A DNA stretch of 6,681 nucleotides from Bacteroidota bacterium (GTDB taxonomy: Bacteria; Bacteroidota; Bacteroidia; Chitinophagales; Chitinophagaceae). The stretch's first letter is position 1; every line of letters begins with the position of its first letter. Shown piece after piece: positions 1-6,403 of the stretch. Both the position numbers and the translations under genes were made by a program. The notes beneath the pieces are model-generated. The model saw nothing but the letters and a program-made list of their open reading frames with translations. It was not told the origin of the DNA and made no database searches. The stretch is from positions 1-6,681 of the forward strand of contig JAFDXS010000137.1 of the NCBI GenBank assembly GCA_018267795.1, read 5' to 3'.

Positions 1-94
1 TTTACAGAAAAAAGTACATCTTGAACTGTTTGTAAAAGTAAGACCGAAGTGGCGGGACAACGAAAATTACTTACGCGAGTATGGCTATAATTAA
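1..94 (+). CDS. era: GTPase Era, C-terminal fragment (cut by the window edge)
   Basis: Reading from base 2, an open frame runs to the TAA at 92-94 and gives 30 residues. They include KKVHLELFVKV, then RPKWRDN, then LREYGY. This matches the end of Era, where the last strand and helix of the C-terminal KH domain carry a pattern like KVxLxLxVKVxxxWR followed by LRxxGY. Era is an essential GTPase that binds the 3' end of 16S rRNA and helps assemble the 30S subunit. Only the tail is visible, so the GTPase domain cannot be checked. There is no start codon because the gene begins left of the window. The next gene starts inside its last codons. The assignment rests on about 30 residues recognised from memory, but the pattern is distinctive. 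Confidence 0.85.
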   Translation, partial: LQKKVHLELFVKVRPKWRDNENYLREYGYN

Positions 95-980
95 TGAACA
101 TAAGGCCATAATTCAACCATTAAACCCTATATGGTATCAACCCTGTGTGCCACAAATGGAAATGCTGCGGCTGGACCTCATACATCCTGTTATCTCCGGT
201 AACAAATGGTTTAAGCTAAAGTATAACCTTGAAACCGTTCTGGAGAAAGGATATAAAAATATATTAACTTTTGGCGGCGCTTATTCCAATCACCTGGTAG
301 CCACTGCCGCAGTAGCAAAAGAATATGGTATTGGCTCTATAGGCATTATACGGGGCAATTATGCCAAGAATAATCCTACTGCTACGCTGGACGAATGCAG
401 GGCACTAGGCATGCGATTACTATTTGTAGGATGGGAAGAGTATGCGAGGAAAACGGATGAAGCATGGCTTAATGATCTTGTAGCAGAGTTTGATACGCCA
501 TACGTAATACCAGAGGGCGGTGCTAATGATGCAGGCAGGCGTGGAGCAGAAGATATAGCTAAGCTAATACCGGAAACATATAGTCACATTTGTGTATCCG
601 CAGGTACAGGCACTACGCTCATAGGCCTTAGGAATGCATTGCCTGCTGCCCAAAAGATACTGGGCTTCGTGCCTATGAAAGAAGGCAGTTATATAAAGGA
701 AGAGATAGAACCACATTTGCGCGTGAAGGAAAACTGGCAGCTTTTTGATGAGTGGCATATTGGTGGCTTTGGCAAGTGGAATAATAAGCTCCTGGCATTT
801 ATGAATAACTTTTACCGTATTAATAATATTCCGCTTGACATTATTTATACCTCTAAAATGATGTATGGTCTTGATGAGCTGCTATTGGGCCGGTATTTCC
901 CTGACTATGCCAGGATACTATGCATACACACCGGGGGCCTGCAAGGCAACTCATCTGTGCAGGACTTCCTTTCGTACTAA
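81..980 (+). CDS. PLP-dependent D-cysteine desulfhydrase / ACC deaminase family protein
   Basis: This is a 299-residue cytoplasmic enzyme of the fold-type II (tryptophan synthase beta-like) PLP family. Lys42 in the SGNKW motif is the expected Schiff-base lysine. GGAYSNH (65-71) is the Ser-Asn-His loop near the cofactor. SAGTGTT (173-179) is the phosphate-binding loop. PEGGAND (144-150) and HTGG (283-286) are further family motifs. ACC deaminases carry Glu and Leu at the two substrate-specificity positions (Glu295 and Leu322 in Pseudomonas numbering). By my hand alignment this protein has Thr257 and Thr284, and His71 in place of the ACC deaminase Gln. That points to D-cysteine desulfhydrase (D-cysteine to pyruvate, H2S and ammonia) or another D-amino acid lyase. 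At about 300 residues it is somewhat shorter than the 330-340 typical of proteobacterial members. The ATG at 81 overlaps the end of era by 14 bases and has no Shine-Dalgarno sequence. The next Met (residue 27) is too far in to be a likely start. The family is certain; the substrate is not. Confidence 0.9.
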   Translation: MAIINEHKAIIQPLNPIWYQPCVPQMEMLRLDLIHPVISGNKWFKLKYNLETVLEKGYKNILTFGGAYSNHLVATAAVAKEYGIGSIGIIRGNYAKNNPTATLDECRALGMRLLFVGWEEYARKTDEAWLNDLVAEFDTPYVIPEGGANDAGRRGAEDIAKLIPETYSHICVSAGTGTTLIGLRNALPAAQKILGFVPMKEGSYIKEEIEPHLRVKENWQLFDEWHIGGFGKWNNKLLAFMNNFYRINNIPLDIIYTSKMMYGLDELLLGRYFPDYARILCIHTGGLQGNSSVQDFLSY

Positions 981-1000
981 ATCCATTTTAGTATTATTTT
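975..1000 (+). terminator. weak AT-rich hairpin at the stop codon of the PLP enzyme
   Basis: TACTAAA (975-981) and TTTAGTA (987-993) form a perfect 7-bp inverted repeat with a 5-base loop. A T-rich run (994-1000) follows. The stop codon of the upstream gene lies inside the left arm. The stem has only one G-C pair, so it would be a poor terminator. It may only attenuate transcription into the symporter gene, protect an mRNA 3' end, or be chance. Confidence 0.25.
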
Positions 1001-1018
1001 ACAGCTTTAATATATCTG

Positions 1019-2410
1019 ATGACAGACATCTCGCCAAAGAAAGGCAACCGCCTTACCATATATATTATTATCGCGTTGATAGCCGGTATTATCCTTGGCT
1101 TTTGGCTAAACAAAGGTTATGTGCATACCGAAAATGAAAGCATTGCGAAAAACACTGCTGCCATAAGCGCTATACAAAAGCAACTGAACAATATTATTGA
1201 TACTAATAGCATAAGCTATAAAGTGCTTGCTGCCGAAAAGGGAAAATTGACAGCAACTAAAGACCTAGCAATAGTAAAACGCGATGACCTTCTTGAGCCT
1301 TTCTCCATACTTGCAGATATATTTCTGCGGCTTATAAAAATGATAGTTGCACCTCTGGTGTTTACTACCCTGGTAGTGGGTGTAGCAAAGCTTGGCGACA
1401 TAAAAGCTGTAGGGCGTATAGGCGGCAAGACTTTATTATGGTTCTTTGCCGGTTCATTTGTTAGCTTGTTTATAGGTATGCTGCTCGTTAATTTCTTTAA
1501 GCCCGGCGAAGCAATGCATTTACCACTGCCGGATGTGACAACAGATGTAGGGGTAAAAACAAATTCTTTATCATTAAGAGAATTTCTCTATCACATGTTC
1601 CCCAGCAGCCTTTTTGATGCTATGGCGAGGAATGAAATATTGCAGATAGTAGTATTTGCGCTCTTCTTTGGCGTGGCTACAGCTGCTATTGGCAAAAAAG
1701 GAGAAATAGTAATACAGGCCATGGATGCCATAGCTCATGTGATACTGAAGATAACCGGTTATGTAATGAATTTCGCACCTTTTGCAGTATTTGGCGCCAT
1801 GGCAGCCGTAATAGCAAAACAAGGCCTTGGCATACTGCAAACCTATTCCATATTCATCATTGAGTTTTACCTGGGCTTACTCATATTGCTGTGCATATTA
1901 TTATTAGCAGGCTCATTCTTTATAAAGGGTAGGGTTCTCACCTTAATGCAGCGCATACGTGAGCCCGTTATTATAGCATTTAGTACCACCAGCAGCGAAG
2001 CTGCTTTCCCTAAAACGTTGCTTGAGCTGGAGCGCTTCGGTTGCAATGAGAAGATCGTAAGCTTTGTATTGCCACTCGGTTATTCATTCAATCTTGCAGG
2101 CTCTATGATGTATATGACCTTTGGTACATTGTTTATAGCCCAGTGCTATGGTATACATTTGGGCACAGCCACGCAGATAACAATACTAATGGTACTCATG
2201 CTTACCAGCAAAGGGGTAGCAGGTGTGCCACGTGCTGCTCTTGTGGTAATAGCAGGCACACTCGTCACATTTAAGCTGCCTGAAGCAGGCCTTGCCTTGC
2301 TATTTGGTATCGATCCTTTGTTAGATATGGGCAGGGCTGCGATGAATGTGATAGGAAATAGTATAGCTACTGCTGTAGTAAGTAAATGGGAAGATGCTTT
2401 AGAAGAATGA
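1019..2410 (+). CDS. dicarboxylate/amino acid:cation symporter (DAACS family)
   Basis: This 463-residue inner-membrane protein belongs to the glutamate transporter/DctA fold family (GltP, DctA, GltPh), which imports acidic amino acids or C4-dicarboxylates with Na+ or H+. TM1 is about residues 11-31. TM2 contains FLRLIKMIVAPLVF (102-115). The HP1 serine-rich loop is AFSTTSSEAAFP (320-331). TM7 has SFNLAGSMMYMTF (356-368). HP2 has SKGVAGVPRAA (397-407). TM8 has GIDPLLDMGRAAMNVIGN (430-447), with Arg439 at the position that binds the substrate side-chain carboxylate in GltPh. Two features are odd. About 50 extra residues (36-88) lie between TM1 and TM2, predicted periplasmic. Several residues at known sodium sites are changed: Ala360 where the family has NxDG, Asn447 where GltPh has Asp405, and Gly145 where GltPh has Thr92. 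Substrate and coupling ion cannot be fixed. No Shine-Dalgarno sequence is seen. The gene lies 38 bases after the PLP enzyme. Confidence 0.92.
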   Translation: MTDISPKKGNRLTIYIIIALIAGIILGFWLNKGYVHTENESIAKNTAAISAIQKQLNNIIDTNSISYKVLAAEKGKLTATKDLAIVKRDDLLEPFSILADIFLRLIKMIVAPLVFTTLVVGVAKLGDIKAVGRIGGKTLLWFFAGSFVSLFIGMLLVNFFKPGEAMHLPLPDVTTDVGVKTNSLSLREFLYHMFPSSLFDAMARNEILQIVVFALFFGVATAAIGKKGEIVIQAMDAIAHVILKITGYVMNFAPFAVFGAMAAVIAKQGLGILQTYSIFIIEFYLGLLILLCILLLAGSFFIKGRVLTLMQRIREPVIIAFSTTSSEAAFPKTLLELERFGCNEKIVSFVLPLGYSFNLAGSMMYMTFGTLFIAQCYGIHLGTATQITILMVLMLTSKGVAGVPRAALVVIAGTLVTFKLPEAGLALLFGIDPLLDMGRAAMNVIGNSIATAVVSKWEDALEE

Positions 2411-2428
2411 TATTGTTATAATATAATC

Positions 2429-2466
2429 ACATACATGTCTTTAGGCCATAGATGTGTGTATTTTTT
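2429..2466 (+). terminator. possible intrinsic terminator after the symporter gene
   Basis: ACATACAT (2429-2436) can pair with ATGTGTGT (2452-2459), giving 8 bp with one G-T wobble across a 15-base loop. A run of six T (2461-2466) follows after one A. It lies in the longest non-coding gap on the + strand (83 bases). It is the likeliest place for a break between the era/PLP/symporter genes and the dedA-MFS group. The stem is AT-rich and the loop large, so the call is tentative. Confidence 0.4.
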
Positions 2467-2493
2467 CCTATTTTCACCCTTTAAGTAATTATA

Positions 2494-3156
2494 ATGCAGC
2501 ATTTAATTGAATTATTCAAACATTTAACGGACGCAACATGGATAACGGACCACGGTGGCCTGTATATTGTTATGTTCATCATATTCGCTGAAACCGGCTT
2601 GTTTGCTGGTTTCTTTTTACCTGGCGATTCTATCTTATTTATCAGCGGTATTATCATTCGTAGTTCTCAATCTCCGTTTGGCAATGACTTTTTGAATCTC
2701 GTTTACTGGATACTTTTAATAACTATATGTGGTGTAATAGGAAATATAGTAGGCTATTGGTTTGGTAAAAAGTCGGGGCCTGTATTATATACACGAAAAG
2801 ACACATTGTTGTTTAAACGCAAACACCTGGTGCAGGCGCATGAGTTCTATGAGAAACGCGGCGGTGCTGCTATTATCCTTGCTCGCTTTCTGCCAATCGT
2901 ACGCACATTTGCTCCCATAGTAGCTGGTATTGTTGATATGAATTATAAGAAATTCATTTCCTATAATATTATAGGCAGCATTGCATGGGTTACCAGCATG
3001 GTAATGATAGGCTATATAGTGGGCGATAATGCATGGGTAAAGAATAATCTTGATAAAATTGTTATTCTTTTAGTGTTGGTCACTACTGCTCCGGTATTGT
3101 TCAAAATGTTCTTCGGCAGAAAGAAAATATCTACTGATAATACTACAAATCAATAG
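2494..3156 (+). CDS. DedA family (SNARE-associated/VTT domain) membrane protein
   Basis: This 220-residue polytopic inner-membrane protein is of the usual length for the DedA family. Members move lipids across the membrane: some are undecaprenyl-phosphate or phospholipid flippases, and E. coli YqjA/YghB affect proton-dependent drug and pH tolerance. The key charged residues are all present: Glu33 (FAETGLFAGF), Asp45 (FLPGDS), and Arg131 and Arg137 in RFLPIVRTFAPIVAG. Their spacings (12 and 6 residues) match the essential Glu39/Asp51 and Arg130/Arg136 of YqjA as I recall them. Hydrophobic stretches lie at about 22-42, 70-91, 124-145, 155-177 and 188-206. The last 13 residues are polar and probably cytoplasmic. 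The start at 2494 is preceded by AT-rich sequence without a Shine-Dalgarno. The MFS gene begins 5 bases after its stop, so the two are probably co-transcribed. Which lipid it moves cannot be told from sequence. Confidence 0.93.
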   Translation: MQHLIELFKHLTDATWITDHGGLYIVMFIIFAETGLFAGFFLPGDSILFISGIIIRSSQSPFGNDFLNLVYWILLITICGVIGNIVGYWFGKKSGPVLYTRKDTLLFKRKHLVQAHEFYEKRGGAAIILARFLPIVRTFAPIVAGIVDMNYKKFISYNIIGSIAWVTSMVMIGYIVGDNAWVKNNLDKIVILLVLVTTAPVLFKMFFGRKKISTDNTTNQ

Positions 3157-3161
3157 CATAC

Positions 3162-4385
3162 ATGCAGCAAAATAAAACTGTATCACTATTAAGTATTCCC
3201 GTACTTGTTGCAGCGCTTGGTTATTTTGTAGATATATACGATCTCTTACTTTTTAGTATCATAAGGGTAGATAGTCTTAAAGGGCTTGGCCTGAGCAAAG
3301 CATTGATTGACACTCAAGGTAAAGCCATCATTAGTTATCAAATGTATGGGCTGCTTATAGGCGGCATTATCTGGGGTATGTTGGGGGATAAGAAAGGACG
3401 ATTGAGTGTACTTTTTGGTTCCATCCTATTGTATTCTCTTGCAAACATTGCTAACGGCCTGGTACAAAATGTATCGCAGTATGCCATGTGCCGCTTCATT
3501 GCCGGTATAGGCCTGGCAGGCGAACTGGGCGCGGGTATTACGCTGGTAAGTGAGCTGATACCAAAAGAAAAACGTGGGGTAGCTACTTCTATAGTTGCAG
3601 GTATTGGCCTCAGCGGTGCTATAGTAGCTTATTTTATAAAGGTTTCTTTCGACTGGCGGGTATGCTACTTCATTGGTGGTGGTTTGGGCTTCACGCTTTT
3701 ATTGTTGCGTGTGAGTGTATTTGAGTCAGGCATGTTTAAAAGCATTGAAAAAAGCGGTGTAAGTAAAGGCAATTTTTTAATGTTCTTTACCAATGGCAGG
3801 CGCTTTAAGAAATATCTTCTAAGCATTCTCATAGGTCTGCCTACCTGGTATGTGATAGGTGTGCTTATTACTTTTTCTAAAGAGTTTGGTGAGCAGTTTG
3901 GTATTAAGGAACCTATAGACGCAGGTAAAGCGGTTATGCTTGCCTATGTAGCTATATCTATTGGCGATCTGTTAATTGGTTTTGTAAGCCAGTGGCTGAA
4001 GAGCCGAAAGAAAGCGCTCTATATATTCTATATTATCACTTTTATAGGGCTTATCCTTTACTTCTGCCAGTATAATGGCACGGCCACAGGCATGTACCTG
4101 ATATGTATGCTGCTGGGCTTTGGTACCGGCTTCTGGGCCATATTTGTTACTATGGCCGCTGAGCATTTTGGTACTAATCTGCGCGCTACTGCAGCTACTA
4201 CTGTGCCTAATATGGTGCGTGGCTCTCTGCCGCTTATCATTATTCTGTTCAATGCCCTCAAGCCTTCATTTGGTTATATAACGGCAGCTGCTATTACGGG
4301 TATAGTAGTAATGATTATTAGTACTGTTTCAGTAGTTATGACAGAAGAAACATTTGGCAAGGATTTGAACTTTATAGAGCAATAA
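3162..4385 (+). CDS. MFS transporter, metabolite:H+ symporter-like
   Basis: This 407-residue protein has about 12 hydrophobic segments. The MFS loop 2-3 signature is clear at GMLGDKKGR (72-80), followed by RFIAGIGLAGELGAGITLVSE (111-131) and PKEKRG (134-139), a pattern seen in the sugar porter and metabolite:H+ symporter branches. TM1 carries DIYD (24-27), resembling the acidic TM1 motif of that branch. The second-half repeat of the signature is degenerate (SQWLKSRKK, 276-284). AEHFGTNLRATA (333-344) is the typical loop 10-11 motif. The C-terminus TEETFGKDLNFIEQ is cytoplasmic. The likely role is proton-coupled uptake of a small metabolite across the inner membrane; the substrate is unknown. 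It starts 5 bases after the dedA-like gene and lies 19 bases before the thioredoxin-fold gene. Confidence 0.9.
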   Translation: MQQNKTVSLLSIPVLVAALGYFVDIYDLLLFSIIRVDSLKGLGLSKALIDTQGKAIISYQMYGLLIGGIIWGMLGDKKGRLSVLFGSILLYSLANIANGLVQNVSQYAMCRFIAGIGLAGELGAGITLVSELIPKEKRGVATSIVAGIGLSGAIVAYFIKVSFDWRVCYFIGGGLGFTLLLLRVSVFESGMFKSIEKSGVSKGNFLMFFTNGRRFKKYLLSILIGLPTWYVIGVLITFSKEFGEQFGIKEPIDAGKAVMLAYVAISIGDLLIGFVSQWLKSRKKALYIFYIITFIGLILYFCQYNGTATGMYLICMLLGFGTGFWAIFVTMAAEHFGTNLRATAATTVPNMVRGSLPLIIILFNALKPSFGYITAAAITGIVVMIISTVSVVMTEETFGKDLNFIEQ

Positions 4386-4404
4386 TTGTTACTCTCTATA
4401 TATT

Positions 4405-4995
4405 ATGAACTTATTCGATTCTGTAAATAAAAGCTATTCGTATGCAGAGTTTATGCAGCTAATGGAGCTATTGGTTGCTGAAGGAAAAACTACGGGCCCT
4501 GCACAAACAGAATCTCTTATATTCTATACAAAGTTGAACCTGCAACGCATGCGCCGCTGGGAAAAGACTTTCCAGTTACAGGAAGTACTTGCTAATAAGG
4601 TGAAAATAGTAAAGCCACAAACCTGGTGGCTAATAACAGAAGCATGGTGTGGAGATAGCGCGCAGACACTTAGCGGTATGCAAAAAATGCAGGAATCATC
4701 CTTAGGAAATATTACACTGAAGATCATAATGCGCGATGAGAATCTTAGTATTATGGACCAATATCTCACAAACGGCACACGCAGCATACCAATATTAATA
4801 TCGGTTGATAAACAAGGCAACGAGCTATTTCACTGGGGACCACGCCCTGCGCCTGCTCAAAAAATAATAATAGATTGGAAAGCAGACCATGCAGGCAGAA
4901 GCTATGAGGATATAGAAAAAATACTGCACACCTGGTATGCGCAGGATAAAGGGCAAACGCTGCAGGAAGAATTTCTCTCTATTTTAGATGTATAG
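4405..4995 (+). CDS. thioredoxin-fold family protein with a Cys-x-x-Ser site
   Basis: This 196-residue protein has no signal peptide, so it is probably cytoplasmic. An N-terminal helical part (about 1-68) precedes a thioredoxin-like core. TWWLITEAWCGDSAQ (73-87) is the strand plus active-site helix, with Cys82 and Ser85 where classical thioredoxins have Cys-x-x-Cys. RSIPILI (126-132) holds the cis-proline (Pro129) facing the active site. MRDEN (109-113) and MDQYLTNG (117-124) match conserved stretches of a Bacteroidota/Firmicutes thioredoxin family that I associate with Pfam Thioredoxin_9; that name is from memory. With one active-site cysteine it cannot form an intramolecular disulfide. It may act as a monothiol reductase, form mixed disulfides or glutathione-like adducts, or have another role. 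The Cys-Gly-Asp-Ser/Ala site seems normal for the group rather than a mutation. There is no Shine-Dalgarno sequence. Confidence 0.85.
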   Translation: MNLFDSVNKSYSYAEFMQLMELLVAEGKTTGPAQTESLIFYTKLNLQRMRRWEKTFQLQEVLANKVKIVKPQTWWLITEAWCGDSAQTLSGMQKMQESSLGNITLKIIMRDENLSIMDQYLTNGTRSIPILISVDKQGNELFHWGPRPAPAQKIIIDWKADHAGRSYEDIEKILHTWYAQDKGQTLQEEFLSILDV

Positions 4996-5012
4996 CAATA
5001 GCTTGTAGTTTC

Positions 5013-5020
5013 TATATTTG
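5013..5020 (+). promoter_or_regulatory. possible Bacteroidota -7 promoter element
   Basis: TATATTTG fits the Bacteroidota sigma-70 -7 consensus TAnnTTTG and lies just before the ATG at 5026. No good -33 TTTG is visible at the expected distance upstream, so it could be chance. If it works, transcription would start within a few bases of the ATG and the mRNA would be leaderless or nearly so. Confidence 0.22.
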
Positions 5021-5025
5021 CTCTT

Positions 5026-6357
5026 ATGTCATTGCTAAGGGATATAGAGTCGAAGAGAATAGCTTTTATAATTTGTTTATCAGGCTTTATATTAAATCTC
5101 ATTGCTTATTATCCCGGCTTCATGTCGCCGGATAGTCTTGACCAATATCAACAATCTGTTAGTGGCATCTACAATGACTGGCATCCACCCATCATGTCTG
5201 GCCTTTGGCATTTATTCAACTATATATATGCTGGCCCTTTAATGATGTTATTGTTTCAGCTATTCATGTTCTGGCTTAGCATCTACATCTTATTTACATC
5301 AATTAAAGGCATAGCGTGGAAACTATCCATACTGCTGCTTGGCCTTGCACCATTCATTCAAAATTTTGCAGGCTATATCATTAAAGACGTGCAAATGTCT
5401 TATGCGTGGTTATTGACCTCAGCTATTATATTTCGTTCCATTATTGGTAATCGAAAACTCTCAGTATCAGAAGCGATAGTCTGCATTGCACTCATTATCT
5501 ACGCTACATGGATCAGGCAAAATGCATTGCCTGGCTCATTACCATTTTGTTTTTTATGGGTATGGCTTGTGTTTAGAAATCGTTCAAACAGATTCAGACT
5601 CACTGCTTCAGTTATTTTAATCGCTCTGCTAGCTTACCTCCAGTTCCCCTTCAACTATAAAATATTTCATGCCGAAAAAACATACCCCGAAACAAAGCTA
5701 TACCTGGAAGACATAACAGGCATCTATGCCAAAACAGGCGATAGCTACTATACCCCTTATATACTAACTGGTCCTGTCTTCGATACCAATAGATTAAGGC
5801 TAGGCTATATTCCAGCAACATTTGATGATCTGTGGGATACACACGGTGGCGAAGAATTATTACCGGATATGGACGACAGCAGTGTAAAGGATCTGCAAAA
5901 ATCCTGGAGGCATGCAATTATAAAACATCCCCTTGTTTATTTCAATAATCGTCTGGAAGGTTTCCTGTATTATCTGCGTGTGAAAAACAGAACACCGCTG
6001 CATTATTACTATCCGTATATCGACCCTAATACGTACGGTTTTGTTTTCAAACCTAATATCATTTCAAAATTAATGCTGCAACCTATCGCGTTCCAGAAGG
6101 ACATGTTTTATATGCGCCCCTGGTTCTGGTTTCTAATTTCTTTTGTATTACTGCTATTTATTAGGGGATTTAAGAACAAAGTTTATAAGCAATATTACAT
6201 ACTGCTTGTACTATCAGGCCTACTATACTTGTTACCGCAATTTTTAGTTTACCAGACAGATACAGACCTCAGGTACTTTTATTGGAATTGCCTTGCGCCT
6301 GCGCTATGTATTTGCATACTGATAGCCGATAGGAAACAATTAAAAGCTGCTGTATAA
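5026..6357 (+). CDS. polytopic membrane protein, probable GT-C glycosyltransferase (DUF6020/GT39-like)
   Basis: This 443-residue integral membrane protein has about nine to ten hydrophobic segments and a large soluble loop at about 210-345. TM1 (12-29) is followed by PGFMSPDSLDQY (30-41), with Asp36 where GT-C transferases keep a catalytic acidic residue in the first periplasmic loop. DWHPP (51-55) comes next. IIKDVQMSY (118-126) resembles the second conserved acidic motif, and WIRQN (162-166) is further on. TDLRYFYW (413-420) in the last loop has the charged-aromatic pattern common near the C-terminus of these enzymes. This resembles the DUF6020 and GT39-like families, which transfer sugars from polyprenyl-phosphate donors on the periplasmic face. 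Donor and acceptor are unknown and the family name is from memory. The ATG at 5026 keeps TM1; the next Met (residue 33) would lose it. It follows the thioredoxin-fold gene by 30 bases. Its TAA lies at the edge of the mqnE terminator. Confidence 0.75.
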   Translation: MSLLRDIESKRIAFIICLSGFILNLIAYYPGFMSPDSLDQYQQSVSGIYNDWHPPIMSGLWHLFNYIYAGPLMMLLFQLFMFWLSIYILFTSIKGIAWKLSILLLGLAPFIQNFAGYIIKDVQMSYAWLLTSAIIFRSIIGNRKLSVSEAIVCIALIIYATWIRQNALPGSLPFCFLWVWLVFRNRSNRFRLTASVILIALLAYLQFPFNYKIFHAEKTYPETKLYLEDITGIYAKTGDSYYTPYILTGPVFDTNRLRLGYIPATFDDLWDTHGGEELLPDMDDSSVKDLQKSWRHAIIKHPLVYFNNRLEGFLYYLRVKNRTPLHYYYPYIDPNTYGFVFKPNIISKLMLQPIAFQKDMFYMRPWFWFLISFVLLLFIRGFKNKVYKQYYILLVLSGLLYLLPQFLVYQTDTDLRYFYWNCLAPALCICILIADRKQLKAAV

Positions 6358-6383
6358 AAATGGCGGACTATATAGCCCGCCAT
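6356..6383 (-). terminator. intrinsic terminator of mqnE
   Basis: Read on the - strand, ATGGCGGGCT pairs with AGTCCGCCAT, giving a 10-bp GC-rich stem with one G-T wobble and an ATAT loop. The stem runs into a five-T tract whose first base closes the stem. It begins about 20 bases after the mqnE stop codon. On the + strand the wobble becomes an A-C mismatch and no T-run follows (ATCAAAATA). It is therefore built to stop mqnE transcripts rather than the converging + strand transcript. The T-run overlaps the stop codon of the GT-C gene. Confidence 0.8.
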
Positions 6384-6403
6384 CAAAATATCAATGTGTT
6401 GAA

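Noticed and set aside
564..758. 64-codon open frame on the - strand inside the PLP enzyme gene
   Set aside because: It is fully antisense to a conserved gene, and its translation shows no recognisable motif. It is an overlap artefact.
865..1137. 90-codon + strand frame bridging the PLP enzyme and symporter genes
   Set aside because: It overlaps the ends of two well supported genes in another frame and its translation has no family features.
1216..1840. Two - strand open frames (1216-1428 and 1574-1840) within the symporter gene
   Set aside because: Both lie opposite conserved transmembrane coding sequence and show no independent coding signal.
3972..4261. Two overlapping - strand frames within the MFS gene
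   Set aside because: They are antisense shadows of conserved MFS motifs (AEHFGTNLRATA and neighbours). Two frames over the same DNA cannot both be real.
4524..5102. Two - strand frames (4524-4820 and 4902-5102) opposite the thioredoxin-fold gene and the start of the GT-C gene
   Set aside because: The first lies opposite the thioredoxin active-site and cis-Pro region. The second spans two genes and their gap. Neither has motifs.
5651..5917. 88-codon - strand frame inside the GT-C gene
   Set aside because: It is antisense to the soluble loop of a long intact gene, with low-complexity translation and no start signal.
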